Shown here in pieces: positions 35,545-47,994 of a DNA stretch of 64,000 bases. The notes under the pieces were generated by a model. It saw nothing but the letters and a program-made list of their open reading frames with translations, was not told the DNA's origin and did not search any database. Each line of letters opens with the position of its first letter. The first letter of the stretch is position 1. The stretch is from Molanna angustata (Eukaryota; Arthropoda; Insecta; Trichoptera; Molannidae): contig OY754967.1 of NCBI GenBank assembly GCA_963576475.1, positions 24,205,914 to 24,269,913 on the forward strand, read 5' to 3'. Both the position numbers and the translations under genes were made by a program.

Positions 35545-37110
35545 TCTATTTTGGGTAAGGTCTTAGAAAAGCTTATTTGTCGATGCTTAGAGGATTATCT
35601 TTCTAGTACTCATCCACTGTCCTCTAAATCTAAAAAAACTTCGAGACCGGAAGGTTCCTTGCAACATAATATTATATAAAAAAAGTGAAGAGCTATTTTA
35701 CAAATACACATGAGGCCATGCCCGGGGGACAGGTTTTGCATTAACGACATATTAGCATCGGGTGCCCTCAGAGTTCTATTCTGGGTCCACTATTATGGAG
35801 CATCTTGTTCGATGACCTTCTCTCACTTTCAACTTCTACGGGCTGCAGCATTTTGGCATAAGCCGATGATGTTACAATCATTATTCAAGGTAACACACGA
35901 GCACTTATTGAGCGTTCAGCCACTGAGATAATTTCTTCTATTGCAGATTGGGGTGTAAGTCATCACCTAATAAAATAGACTCAGTTTCGCACCTAATAAA
36001 ATATATGGGTTAGTGTTAAAAGACATAATGAAAAGTTCTCCTTTCATAAATTTCTTAATACCCGTGTAAGTCTTGGGTGTTACACTTGATAGAACCCTAA
36101 CTTTTCAATAGCATGTTCGTGCTATATCCGATAATGACGAGCAAGTTGGGTCCTTAAATTTTCAGTAGCAAGACTGTTTTATATCGCTACCTTTCTGGAT
36201 ATTATGTGTTATGTCGCTCCTTGTTGGGCTCATCGTTGTGAAACCCAATACATCGGATGTCTGCTGCTTTCTGGACAGCGCTTCGTTCTACTACCTTTAG
36301 CAAAGGCTTACAGAACCTGCGCTACTGACACACATTTTATTCTTACAGGTATGGCTCCCCGTTAATCTGGAAACACAGCGACGAGCTTCAATTTACAACC
36401 TATATGGAGGTCGAAACTCAATTTTGGGTTGCGTTTCTCTTATACCTATAAATTTTCCCACCATTCGGTGAAGGATTGAGAACTTAGCCCAGAGTTCTCT
36501 TCTAGACGCTTGTCAATGTCGCTGGTCGTCTTCTTCCGTGGGCAGACTGATATTTTTATTTATTCTCGATGTGAGGACTCGAACTTCTTCTTCGTGGATT
36601 ATTCCTGATTATTAAAATTGGACCACGTAATTCCTTACTGGTCATGGCTGTTTCAAAAGTTATTTTTTTCGTTTTCACTTATCCGATTCGTCCTCATATC
36701 AGCCTTTTGATAACCCTGATCAGACTTCTGAGCATATACTATGGCAATGCACTCACTTCTTCGTGTTAAATTTTCGACGAGAACTCTACAATGATGTCCG
36801 AGAGAATTTCTTTGGATCCATTGACATGCGGAGCCAAGAAGAGCAACTTCAGGGCTTTCAAGAGTTTTTTTGTCAAAAATATGTTTCACTCGTCTCTTCA
36901 CTTTTAGTGAACGGTGAACCAGCTGTTTTCTCATAGTTAGCTCTTTAAGTACCTACAGTGTCTGCAAGGTTTGAGACTTCTCCGGACTCTTCGTATGATC
37001 TTTATGTATTTTTTTGTAGTATTTTTTATGTAGAGTTTTGCAAGGAGCCGTTAGAAGTCCCCATAAGCAAAACGGGTGGTGGTGGAGGAAGAACAGTAAC
37101 AATTTAATAT
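35545..37110 (+). pseudogene. R1-type non-LTR retrotransposon, decayed
   Basis: Broken frames preserve the order of a reverse transcriptase: GKVLEKLICRCLEDYL near 35550; CPQSSILGPLLWSILFDDLL near 35765; YADDVTII (the YxDD active site) near 35855; AYRTCATD near 36305; and a terminal H...W..C-like segment near 36725. The AYRT...L..G pattern points to the R1 clade. Numerous stops and frameshifts show it is inactive. No apurinic endonuclease was seen upstream. Confidence 0.7.
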
Positions 37111-37399
37111 TAAATACTTTATGCGGATATTCCATCAAATATACGTTGATAATATTTTATGTAACTAGATAGTTTTACATTATAATTAGAATTTAGAATA
37201 ATGTTTGTACCTGTGTATATTTAATACAGTTACATCGCCTACCTATTCTCCATTATTCAAAAATGTAGATATTTCATGTACCTATATTGTATATTAATTT
37301 TAGTATGTGCTATATTTAATACATTATGTATGTATTTGGTGTCTAAGTAAAGTATCCATGGTATGTATCTAAATAAAGCAAAGATAATTAACATTTTAC

Positions 37400-39000
37400 C
37401 GTTCTCTTCACGGCTGTGGTCACGCGGATCCTTAAACGATGTTTTTTGTTAATTTTTGTACATTTCGTAGTCAAATGGTTTTAAGATATAATCGGTGGAA
37501 CGGAAGCCTCTCGACTTTGATTGTTCATTACACAGTTCGCAAAATATCTCGGTACTAATATTGCTAACTAATTATTTTTAAAACCAACGATCTAGACAAG
37601 ATATAACATGAATAAAATAATCTCAAATATGTATTCAATTAAAAATATTCTATACTTCTAATTATAGGGAGTGATCGAAGCAATAAAATGAACTATGGTA
37701 ATTTTCTGGATTATTTGATTCAGTTTTTTTATTGGTAAATTTACAAATTGTGTAGTTTCGAGTTGCGATGAGCTTAAGCTAAATGAAAGTCATCATGATA
37801 ATAAAGATAGTAGGAGTTCATAAGAGTTAACTGTTAAAAAGATGTTGGATCACGAAATTAAAACCTATCCTAAAAAATACATGCATTATGACCATCCAGA
37901 GATAAAAAATAAAAATAAATATTGTTTCTATAACTAGAATTCTGATTTTTGAATCAACACTGAGTAAATAAAATGCGTTTATTTCCTAAGTTTGGTTATT
38001 CAATATCTGTAATAGGTTTATTATCCTGTTATATAATATATAGCTCTGTTTGGATAACAAGTTTTAACACGTATAAACAAACAATTAGTTAAAAATTTGC
38101 ATTTGAACTTGAATAGGTACTTGCGTCATTCAATGTCACGTATCGTTCAGAAAATCTACTTAAGTATCCATTGTATGAACGTGGATACAGTTTTTTTTAC
38201 TCTTTTAGTTGGATTCATATATGTAAAAGAACTTTTTATGTTCTTGGGTTATCTATCTTTATGTTAATTGTGTAACCAACAACATCCCAAAGTACAGAGT
38301 CGCATAAAATTAAATAGATCTCAATAGACACGTAGAAAAAGAGAGTTTTTTGACTCATGGAAATCAAATCAGGCATATTTTTGCATGTCATTGTCAGGTT
38401 TGAATGATCAGACGTTAGCCATTGTGGTTCTCATCGAGTTCCTTATTTTATTTTCATAGTTGTAGGTATATATGCTTAGATAAATTTCGCATCGCCAATT
38501 TATCTGATCTAAATAACTATTTATTTAACAAAACGATGCGCTAAGTCAAAATACTGCGTGTTTAAAGTTGGGTTGAATATGGTAATGTTAATTTGCAAAG
38601 GTGAATCAATTAATCTTTATGAGTATTATGTGTAGTTTTTTATTGCAAATCATCAACATTTAGTCTGCATGACGATTTAAAAATCCACACGGTAATAAAA
38701 ACTATATTATGTTATTATTTAAGATAATATAATCATTTAAGATATGATAGATGATTTTCTCACAATTAATTATACATCGTAAACACCACACGAAATTAAT
38801 GGCTAAGCTGCTGTTTAATTACACCTCTCAGTTGCACCTCGATTAGATTTTTTTACATTCGGATTTATGTATCACGAGTATGTTGCAAATTTTGGGTTTT
38901 TCCAAATCAAATATGGTGACCATTCAAACTGAGATTGAAGAGGTCATATTGAAAAATGAATCCAATAAAATAAATGAAATTGATAAGAATAATAATAGAA
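37400..39000. other. Unassigned AT-rich sequence
   Basis: I see no gene and no recognisable repeat boundary. Confidence 0.4.
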
Positions 39001-39002
39001 TA

Positions 39003-39060
39003 TTTCGCGAGTTCGAATCCTGCCACGACGACTGATTTTGTTCACTTAAAAAAATATATA
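39003..39060 (+). mobile_element. SINE family 2 fragment
   Basis: CGCGAGTTCGAATCCTGCC (a B box) then GACTGATTTTGTTCAC, the same order as on the - strand at 43330-43450 and 63240-63350. The A-box half is missing. Confidence 0.55.
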
Positions 39061-39723
39061 ATTTAAAAAAATATATATTTATTGAAAAACATTAACCTGT
39101 CATTCTTTTAACTTCTGTCCCTCCAGTTCTTTATAAACGATAAACGTTCTATTACAAATTGAATTCAAAGACTAGATATTCATGTTTGAAAATCTTTCCA
39201 TAGTTAAAAAAAGTAGGTACCTATGTAAATCTGTATGTATTATAATTATTTACATTTGAGAATATTATCTTTATCATTTTTAAAATAAAAATAACAAAAC
39301 GCTAGGCTTGAAAATGAAGACGCAAGGGAAAAAATCTAAATAACCCTTAGTTGACCGACGGTAGGTAGGTACTGAAATGTACCGGACACGTTTCGTCTTG
39401 TATTGCCCACGTATTGATATGATTCAAATTTTAAATTTTGTTTTAATACTTTGATAATAATGGGGCGCCAGAAAGCCTTGAATATATTTTTTTTAAATAC
39501 TTACGCTGATAAAAAAAATTATACAAGCAACATTAAAAATGGAAGTTCATATCATTTTATCAATCCAATAGGTATCTACAAAATATAAAATTAAATGAAA
39601 AACAATGACCTACTTAATAGTTTTTGTAAAAATTATATTTTGAAAGTAGTGCAAAAAAGGGAATCCTGGTCATTATGCACATCATGGCCACAATATACAT
39701 ACATATATGTATACATATAATAT
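39061..39723. other. Unassigned AT-rich sequence
   Basis: I see no gene and no recognisable repeat boundary before the Helitron-like pair. Confidence 0.4.
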
Positions 39724-39922
39724 TCCAACTGTCGATTTGTTCAGGAGAACTTTGTTCTCTTAACATATCGACAATGTATCAAGCCAGGATACGCGAGAAT
39801 TGTATGCAGAGGTCTACTTTTTTCACGGCTTTTCCAACTTTGGAGTCAAAAAACACCAACTTAGAGGCTTCGCAGCATATATGTTCCATACACGGATTTA
39901 CTCAGAATTCGGAGTAGAACAT

Positions 39923-39963
<41 letters not shown>

Positions 39964-40723
39964 TATAACTTTTGATCCGCTCAATTTACAGAGCCTAAAA
40001 TTTAAGAATATATAAACAGTTATAGGCTTACAAAACTTTTATACTCATAATTTCGAATTTTTGTTTTAATCAGGGGTTATCAACTTTTGAATTTTTACTT
40101 TATTTTTCCATATATCTCAGAAACCATAAAAGCTAGAACGCTGAAAATTTGTACAAGTATAGAAAAATACAAAATCTCAAATTACTTTATTCAAAAAAAT
40201 TCCAGGGTTTCTCAAACATTTTTTATTAAGAAAAATATTTTTTTTATGATAAATTTATGAGGTTAACTGCCTATATTTCCAAACCTTTTATAATTATCGA
40301 AAAAAGCCGAAACACCCCAACTAGATAATTTAATTTTCTATAAAAAATATTTAAATTGTAGTTGAAGATCTCAATTTTTTTTTTAACCTTTTTTTTAAAA
40401 ATTGAATTTAGTGACGACATCGCTTCATACATTTTGTATGGCAGTCGCCTATACACAATATGTAAGAAGACTTAATAGTTTGATACTTCATCTCCAAACA
40501 TACATACATACCATCATGCTATTTTCATATTCTGGGTAGGAAAAAAGGATCTTCCTCCATACTATCCTATCTTGACATACATACCTACATATGTTGTATA
40601 GAAAACAAAATATCTGAAAATATTCAATAATTTGTATTTATTGGTTTATAGTTTGGTACATATTCTTCAACTATACATACTATCGCTATCGACAGTTGGA
40701 TCTCATGTGTTACATGCAACTAG
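39724..40723 (+). mobile_element. Helitron-like element, first of tandem pair
   Basis: Exactly 1,000 bp from TCCAACTGTCGATTTG to CTAG, with the 3' inverted copy TATCGACAGTTGGAT and the near-terminal hairpin CATGTGTTACATG. The TG tract is at 39928-39958. It is followed without a gap by the next copy. Confidence 0.88.
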
Positions 40724-40921
40724 TCCAACTGTCGATTCGTTCATGAGAATTCAATTCTCTTAATGAATCGACATTATTAAGCCAAGATGCGTGTACAAAG
40801 GAAAATTTTGTATGGTGTAGTGGACTTTTTGCAAGCTAATAACACCAACTAGAGGCCTCGCAGCATATATGTTCCCATACATGGATTTACTCAGAATTCG
40901 GAGTAGAACATTTCATGTGAG

Positions 40922-40976
<55 letters not shown>

Positions 40977-41760
40977 TGTGTGTCTGTCTGTGTGTCCCCC
41001 CCCTTATAACTTTTGATCCGCTCAATTTACAGAGCCCAAATTTTTAGAATATATAAACAGTTATAGGCCTACAAAACTTTTATACTCAGAATTGTGAATT
41101 TTCGTTTCAGTCAGGGGTCATCAACTTTTGAAATTTTGATTTATTTTTCCATATATCTCAGAAACCGTAAAAGCTAGAACGCTGAAAATTAGTACAAACA
41201 TAGACAAATACAAAGTCTCTAATTAATTTTTTTTTTAAATTCCAGGGTTTCTCACACATTTTTTATTAAGAAAAATATTTTTTTTTATGATAAATTTATG
41301 AGTTTAACTGCCTATATTTCCAATTTTTTTTTAAATATCGAAAAAAGCCGAAAGACCCCAACTAGAAAATTTAATTTTCTACAAAAAATATTAACATTGT
41401 ATTAGCACATCTCAAATTTTTTTTATCAATTTTTATAAAAATTGAATTTAGTGACAACATTGCTTCATACAATTTGTATGGAAGTACTCACAATATCTAA
41501 AAAGACTTAATAATTTGATACTAATCTCCAAACATACATGCATACCATCATGCTGTTTTCACATTCTGGGTAGGATCAAAGGACTGACCTCCATACTATC
41601 CTATCTTGACATACATACCTAGGTACATGTGTTGTATAGAAAACAAATATCTTAAAATATTAAATAATTTGTATTTATGGGTTTATAGTTTGGTACTTAT
41701 TCTTCAACTGTACATACTATCACTATCGACAGTTGGATCTCATGTGTTACATGCAACTAG
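40724..41760 (+). mobile_element. Helitron-like element, second of tandem pair
   Basis: 1,037 bp from TCCAACTGTCGATTCG to CTAG and then T. Closer to the copies at 25199 and 33953 than to its neighbour at 39724 in the 5' hairpin. The TG tract (40924-40996) is longer. Confidence 0.88.
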
Positions 41761-42934
41761 TTATATTATGTTGATGGAATGCTTTTTTCTCTAACAATAT
41801 AAAAATAATATTGTATCATTAAACTGTAAATGAGCTATAGCTTCCCAAAGAAAATGAATAAATTAATATTTACTGTCATTTTATAAGTTTTTTTGCGAAA
41901 AAATATAATGAATCGTAAAAATATATTCCTTCGTTTTACCGACTGGTGTCTGTGACAAAACAAATGGTATAGTGTTTACATTACTAATTTAAGGTAAGCG
42001 GTACTCGTAAGTACCTACTGTCGGTCAAAAATGGTCATTTATTTAAAGGTTAAATGACTTCTATGTTGAATGAATGTGAACACATTGAGATGGTCTCAAT
42101 ATATGGAAAGAAACAATGGTTGTTGAACCAAATACATTAGAAGAATAAAACAGTAAATTGGGAGAGAAAATACTTACCTCCTCCGAAAAAACGATGAGGA
42201 TTTTTTGAAAATACTTATCTTTTCGAAAGATTATTTTGGTTTGACCACTTGGTAAGATCAACCATATATCCAAGGCTTATAATATAAATTAGTGATTATC
42301 AGTTACAATAATTTATTTCTTTAACAGGTAGATTGTTTAAACTTATTGCATCTCTGATTGTAAAACAAATCCTGATTTTATTTCCTTACAGTTCTAAAAT
42401 ATTGACATCATCAGTATGTACAAAATTGAATCATTATCTTTGATAAATTAAAGATTATTTACAGCTCAAAGTCACGATAAAAATAAATCAATGATATTAA
42501 TTTGTATTGTCCACTGAAATTTGCTGAATTTTATGAGTCTGCGAATCAACCAACTATCTAAAATAAAGATGGTATAAATTATGAAATGGTCCATGGAGCG
42601 GACTATGCAGATTAGGTCTGGGTTATTAAGATGATTTGCGGAGTTGAAATAATTTATGTGTTTTCTGGACGCTTTTTTTCTTCGAGTTGAAATAGCGGTA
42701 CTCCATTGCACACCGCGTTAGATATAGTAATTGCATTAGTTATGTAACTATTATTAAACAGAAATGGTGGAAATTTATGATTGTTTGACTGAACGCTATT
42801 TATTTAATGTACATCAGGTAGGTACCTACTACTTTATTCTTTTCTTATGAATATAATTAAGAAGAAAGATCAATGAACTAAAATTTATGCCTACGTATAT
42901 AAGCGATAGCCAGGACAAGCAATAGTACGAAACC
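41761..42934. other. Unassigned AT-rich sequence
   Basis: No gene or repeat end recognised. Short - strand frames at 42061-42273 and 42472-42711 have no domain or splice support. Confidence 0.4.
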
Positions 42935-43090
42935 AGCCCCCCTAGACAACGTGTCATTATTTAGCTCAAGAAAAGATAACTCAATGTATGGATATGACAG
43001 TTGTCACGTGACTGGGAACTGTCGCTTCCATACACTGAGTTATCTTTTCTTGTTTCTTTTCTTGAGCTAAATGACACATTGTCTAGGGGG
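42935..43090. mobile_element. Palindromic MITE, second member
   Basis: CCCCCCTAGACAACGTGTCA at the left pairs with GACACATTGTCTAGGGGG at the right. The inner arms (AAGAAAAGATAACTCA) also pair but are unrelated to those of the element at 23341. Confidence 0.8.
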
Positions 43091-43329
43091 ACTGGACAGA
43101 GTAGATACCAAATGAGAATATTCTGAATATTCTGAATTCTAGATACATTAGACAAAGTAATATTGGTTTTCTGAGCACAAGTGTCACACTTTGAAGATAT
43201 AAGGTTGTAAAAATCATAGTAGAAATTAAAGCTTCGTGGTGTGGTTTTTTTATATAATATTATAATCAATCTATTTTTTTAAATGAATATACCCTTGTTA
43301 AACAAGAACATATACATCTTCCTACGTTC

Positions 43330-43450
43330 CTTAAAATAAGCAAATAAATGCTTGTGCTATAGGTGAACGATATTTGTCGAGGCAGGATTCGAACTCGCGA
43401 CCACTGGATTACTAACCCAGCGCGCTAGCCGCTCTGCCATCGACCCATCT
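43330..43450 (-). mobile_element. tRNA-derived SINE, family 2
   Basis: On the - strand a tRNA-like unit starts GTCGATGGCAGAGCGGCTAG and contains GTTCGAATCCTGCCTCGAC, with AGT in the anticodon position. The acceptor and T stems each have a mismatch, and the same head recurs degenerate at 63278-63350, so I prefer a SINE or tRNA pseudogene to a working tRNA-Thr gene. Confidence 0.6.
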
Positions 43451-43459
43451 AATTTTATT

Positions 43460-44490
43460 AAGCACTCACATAGAACACGTAGATAATCGTATAGTGTCCT
43501 ATCTACTGTATTTACAAAATATATCTAATTGTTTATATCATTAAGTTATATACAATCAATTATACCGAACGACTTATGTGTTATTACTTATTGTTGATGA
43601 TATGGTTGGTGAATCACTTAATAACTATGGGAATATGAATTTTGTTTGATTATCATTGACACAATGAAATCGTGATGTGTTTGTGGATAACTACGAGAGG
43701 ACTTAGCATGCATTAGATAATTAGACACTTCAAGTTAGTATAGGTACCTACTTACTTACTATAGTGAGTCAGAGCTTGTATTAGTTTCTGAAACAAAACA
43801 CCATCTCATCACCTGCAATACATATCTTGTGATTGTTGCAAGTATATTAAGTTTTATGTGTTTATGATGTAATAATAATTATTTATCAATCTACTAGATG
43901 GTACATTGAGGTTCAAGAGTGCTTTAGGATGAAGGCGAACAGGTGATGTTTTTAAGTCGTGATAAAAATGATGAATCCTAGTATAAGAATTACGCCGTTT
44001 AGTAAATTGACCATACTATTACTGATAACTGATAAACCATTGATCATGACATAGGTAGGTACTATATCATTTTGTAATCAAGGATTTTAGGTATGTATCA
44101 TAATATTACGAATTTTTAGATGATTTAATTTTATTGAAAAAATGACTCATGTTTTCAGGATCACGATTTTTATTTTTTTATTAAACGCAGTAAACAATAA
44201 ATAATATCAATACAATTAATCAAAACAAAATAGTCACCTTTGCAAGAAAATTATTCATGTTTAATGATGCAGTAACATTTATTAAATTTGTTTGAACATT
44301 GTCTGAATAATAATCAAATAATAAATTAATACATACCTTATCGACATGTACATATGCATGGATTAAAAGTTTAAAACTATCATCCAGTGAAAGTTATATA
44401 AAATGGTGAAAATAAAAATGATGAAAAAAATAGTATACTGTACAGTTGTACAGAGTAGGTATATTACTTACAAATAACGATCCATTTCAA
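43460..44490. other. Unassigned AT-rich sequence
   Basis: I see no gene and no recognisable repeat boundary. Confidence 0.4.
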
Positions 44491-44496
44491 TATAAA

Positions 44497-45597
44497 ACGA
44501 GTGGGTTGTAGCCAACACTAAACTCTCCACACCATAGCAAGTGTTCATTTTTTCTTCTTGAAAGGTTGACAATCTCTAAATGCATTTTTATGAAGTACAT
44601 TTCCATTATATTCTTAAACAAATATAAGATTCCCAGAACAAAAGTTTTCACAATACACCATAAACACAAAAAATATTTGTCACGAAACTCATAGTATGCC
44701 CTTTCTACATGATACCTGTTGAGAAATTTTAAGTAAAATTGCATTACTAATAGCAAGATGAGCATGTATGCGACAGTTTATCAATAATGTTGATGAGGCG
44801 ATGGATATGTGTCCAGATTGAAGAATGCGGTGTTCGGTTCTCACTGCCTACCCCTTGAGGAAGATAGAAGTGGAGAGTAAAAAAATACACTTGTCTATAG
44901 AGACACAAACAATATCAATATGAAGTTGATCACTCAATTTTCCCTTACATAAGCTATTTTACTTCTGTTATACCTATACATTTTTCATACAAATATGAAA
45001 TTTATTTCACATTGATGTGCCAGACCATTGATTTTTATCTATAAATTTTGAAAACCCTTGAATGCATTTTTGATGAGTGTGTTTTTATTGTATCAAAATT
45101 TTAAACGGTATAAAAATACCTCGATTTTACAGACTGTGAGAGCATTTTGAAAATTTGGACAGATGAAATTAACGGATATCTATGGAAAACTAATCAGCTC
45201 TAAGTTTATGGACTTTACATAATGATATCAATATGAAGTCAATCGGACTTATAGTTTGTGCTGTAGAGAGGACACAAAAAAAGAATAACGTAAATGATGA
45301 AATCATAGAGAAGAAATTAAAAGTTGTTTATGGAAAACTAATCAGCCCCAGGTCTATGCACTTTGCACATATGATTTAAATATGAAGTCGATCAGACTTA
45401 TAGTTTGGGCTGTAGAGATGACACAAAAAGGATAAATCCAGGCCGTACGGCATACGTCGTACGCCATACATAGCAACACATCACGACGAAACTCATAGTG
45501 TGCACTCTCTACATGATACCCGTTGAGAAATTGATGTAAAAAATACGCTTGAAAATTGTGAAATCATGACTCCACTATTCCATAGTGCGGAGAGTAA
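44497..45597 (+). repeat. Family F repeat, longer copy with internal duplications
   Basis: Begins CGAGTGGGTTGTAGCCAACA and ends near GTGAAATCATGACTCCAC then CGGAGAGTAAAA. An internal block (ACGAAACTCATAGT, TACATGATACC, GTTGAGAAATT) occurs twice, at about 44680-44730 and 45487-45530. Another (TATGGAAAACTAATCAGC) occurs at 45181 and again about 149 bp further on. No protein domain is recognised. Confidence 0.65.
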
Positions 45598-45599
45598 AA

Positions 45600-46140
45600 C
45601 ACGATTTCTCATAGTTCAACATTTATTTGATAACAACATGACATATTTTTAAGATTCATTCATAAGGGTTTTAAAATATTTTTTATATTATACGTTCATT
45701 ATGCAGTCATTTGATGTTGTTTTGTTTTGCTACATTCTACTGAAATACACTGCACACTAAAACCTCTACGAAATTTTGATAATTATCTTTGTAAAACAGC
45801 AAAGTACGGCTGGAGGGATTTCTAGAAAATATAAGTAAACTTTTGCATTGTTCATAGTTCAGAATAAATTATCCTGGTGCTTCACAAGGCTATCTCACAG
45901 TATCGTCTTTACTTGCATTGTCAGGAAACTCGCGGTGCCAAGAATAATTACTTAGATAACCATACATACGGCCTGCAATTATTAAAGTGAGATAAGGCGA
46001 CTATTTTCGACATACCTATTCCCACTTATTTTAGATACATAATCCAAGTATGCATTTCGTGCAACATAAAACCTAAAATCTGCGATGAAATCAAAATAAT
46101 TTTGAAGACATATCATTAAGAAAAACAGTATTGGAAATTA
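45600..46140. other. Unassigned AT-rich sequence
   Basis: No gene or repeat boundary recognised. Confidence 0.4.
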
Positions 46141-46159
46141 AACAATTAAAAAAAAAAAA

Positions 46160-46400
46160 AGTTTTGGTATGGCACAGTTGGTATTAAGCCGTTTGGTTTC
46201 TGTGCGGGCGTCCTGGGTTCGATCCCTAGCAGAAAAGAAATTTTTCAAATTGATTGCTTACGCTAATATTACTTATCTGGGCTGAAAACACTGGTTAGTT
46301 GGAAGAAATTGCCATATGGCAATAAACTCGCCACTTGCGCAGGGTGCAAGGAAGTGTTTGTAACTTTACAAACAATTTAATATTATTATAGAAATTATTT
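46160..46400 (+). mobile_element. tRNA-derived SINE, family 3, with LINE-like tail
   Basis: The head GGCACAGTTGGTATTAAGCC, then GGGTTCGATCCCTAGCAG, is followed after about 75 bp by GTTGGAAGAAATTGCC and GGCAATAAACTCGCCA. The latter resembles the local LINE 3' tail at 62608. A SINE sharing its tail with a LINE is the usual way such elements borrow the LINE machinery (family knowledge; inference here). Confidence 0.7.
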
Positions 46401-46706
46401 ATACTGATAAAGGACTTACAAATCTAAATAATGTATTGTTTTCTCGTAATTTACATTTATTTCAGGAAAATAACATCGATTTCTTAAAAATGTCTTCCTT
46501 TCACTGAAAAATACCGCTTTTAATAAAATATAATACCGATTTTATAAAAATAACACCACTTTTCATAAAAAAATAATACCGAATTCATAAAAATAATACC
46601 ACTTTTCGGTTTTTTACAAAAATAACATCCCTTTTCCAAAGAATAAAAAAACGCAGCTTTTCTACAAAATTAACATACCTTTTTCAAAAAAATAACGCGT
46701 ATAATT

Positions 46707-47040
46707 CAGGGGGCAAGTCTGGTTCGACCAGCGAAATCAAAACCTTAGTGATTACCCATATCATGGATATAATTATCGGATGGAGTTCTGTGACATCTTA
46801 AAGATATTGTAGAACTCCATATAATAATTAAATCCATGATTTGAGTAATATAGCCCCAAATCTATACTTGTTTATCTTATACCGAAATGTGTAACATCTT
46901 TAGTTTCTTCATTAGTTAAATCAAGGTTGCATCAATTAAACCCGCTTGATACACGCGGTTTCCAACATAGCTTTGGACCCTTCACGAGGTCGTAATCACG
47001 AGGGTTTTGATTTCGCCGATTGAATCAGACATACACCCCT
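46707..47040. mobile_element. Non-autonomous DNA element with ~45-bp inverted ends
   Basis: Left end CAGGGGGCAAGTCTGGTTCG, then GCGAAATCAAAACC; right end on the other strand CAGGGGTGTATGTCTGATTC, then GCGAAATCAAAACC. An internal hairpin ATGGAGTTCT / AGAACTCCAT is shared with the fragment at 8977. The CAGGGG ends suggest hAT, but no 8-bp duplication is seen: the (AT)n array starts about 13 bp to the right and may have destroyed it. Confidence 0.7.
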
Positions 47041-47051
47041 GGTCTCTACTG

Positions 47052-47992
<941 letters not shown>

Positions 47993-47994
47993 TA

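Noticed and set aside
35710..35931. Independent 73-codon gene
   Set aside because: It is a frame within the decayed R1-type reverse transcriptase, read out of frame with the conserved motifs.
36653..36934. 93-codon - strand gene
   Set aside because: Antisense to the C-terminal part of the decayed retrotransposon.
43376..43447. Working tRNA-Thr (AGT) gene on the - strand
   Set aside because: Mismatches in the acceptor and T stems, and a degenerate sibling with the same downstream sequence at 63240-63350, favour a SINE head or pseudogene.
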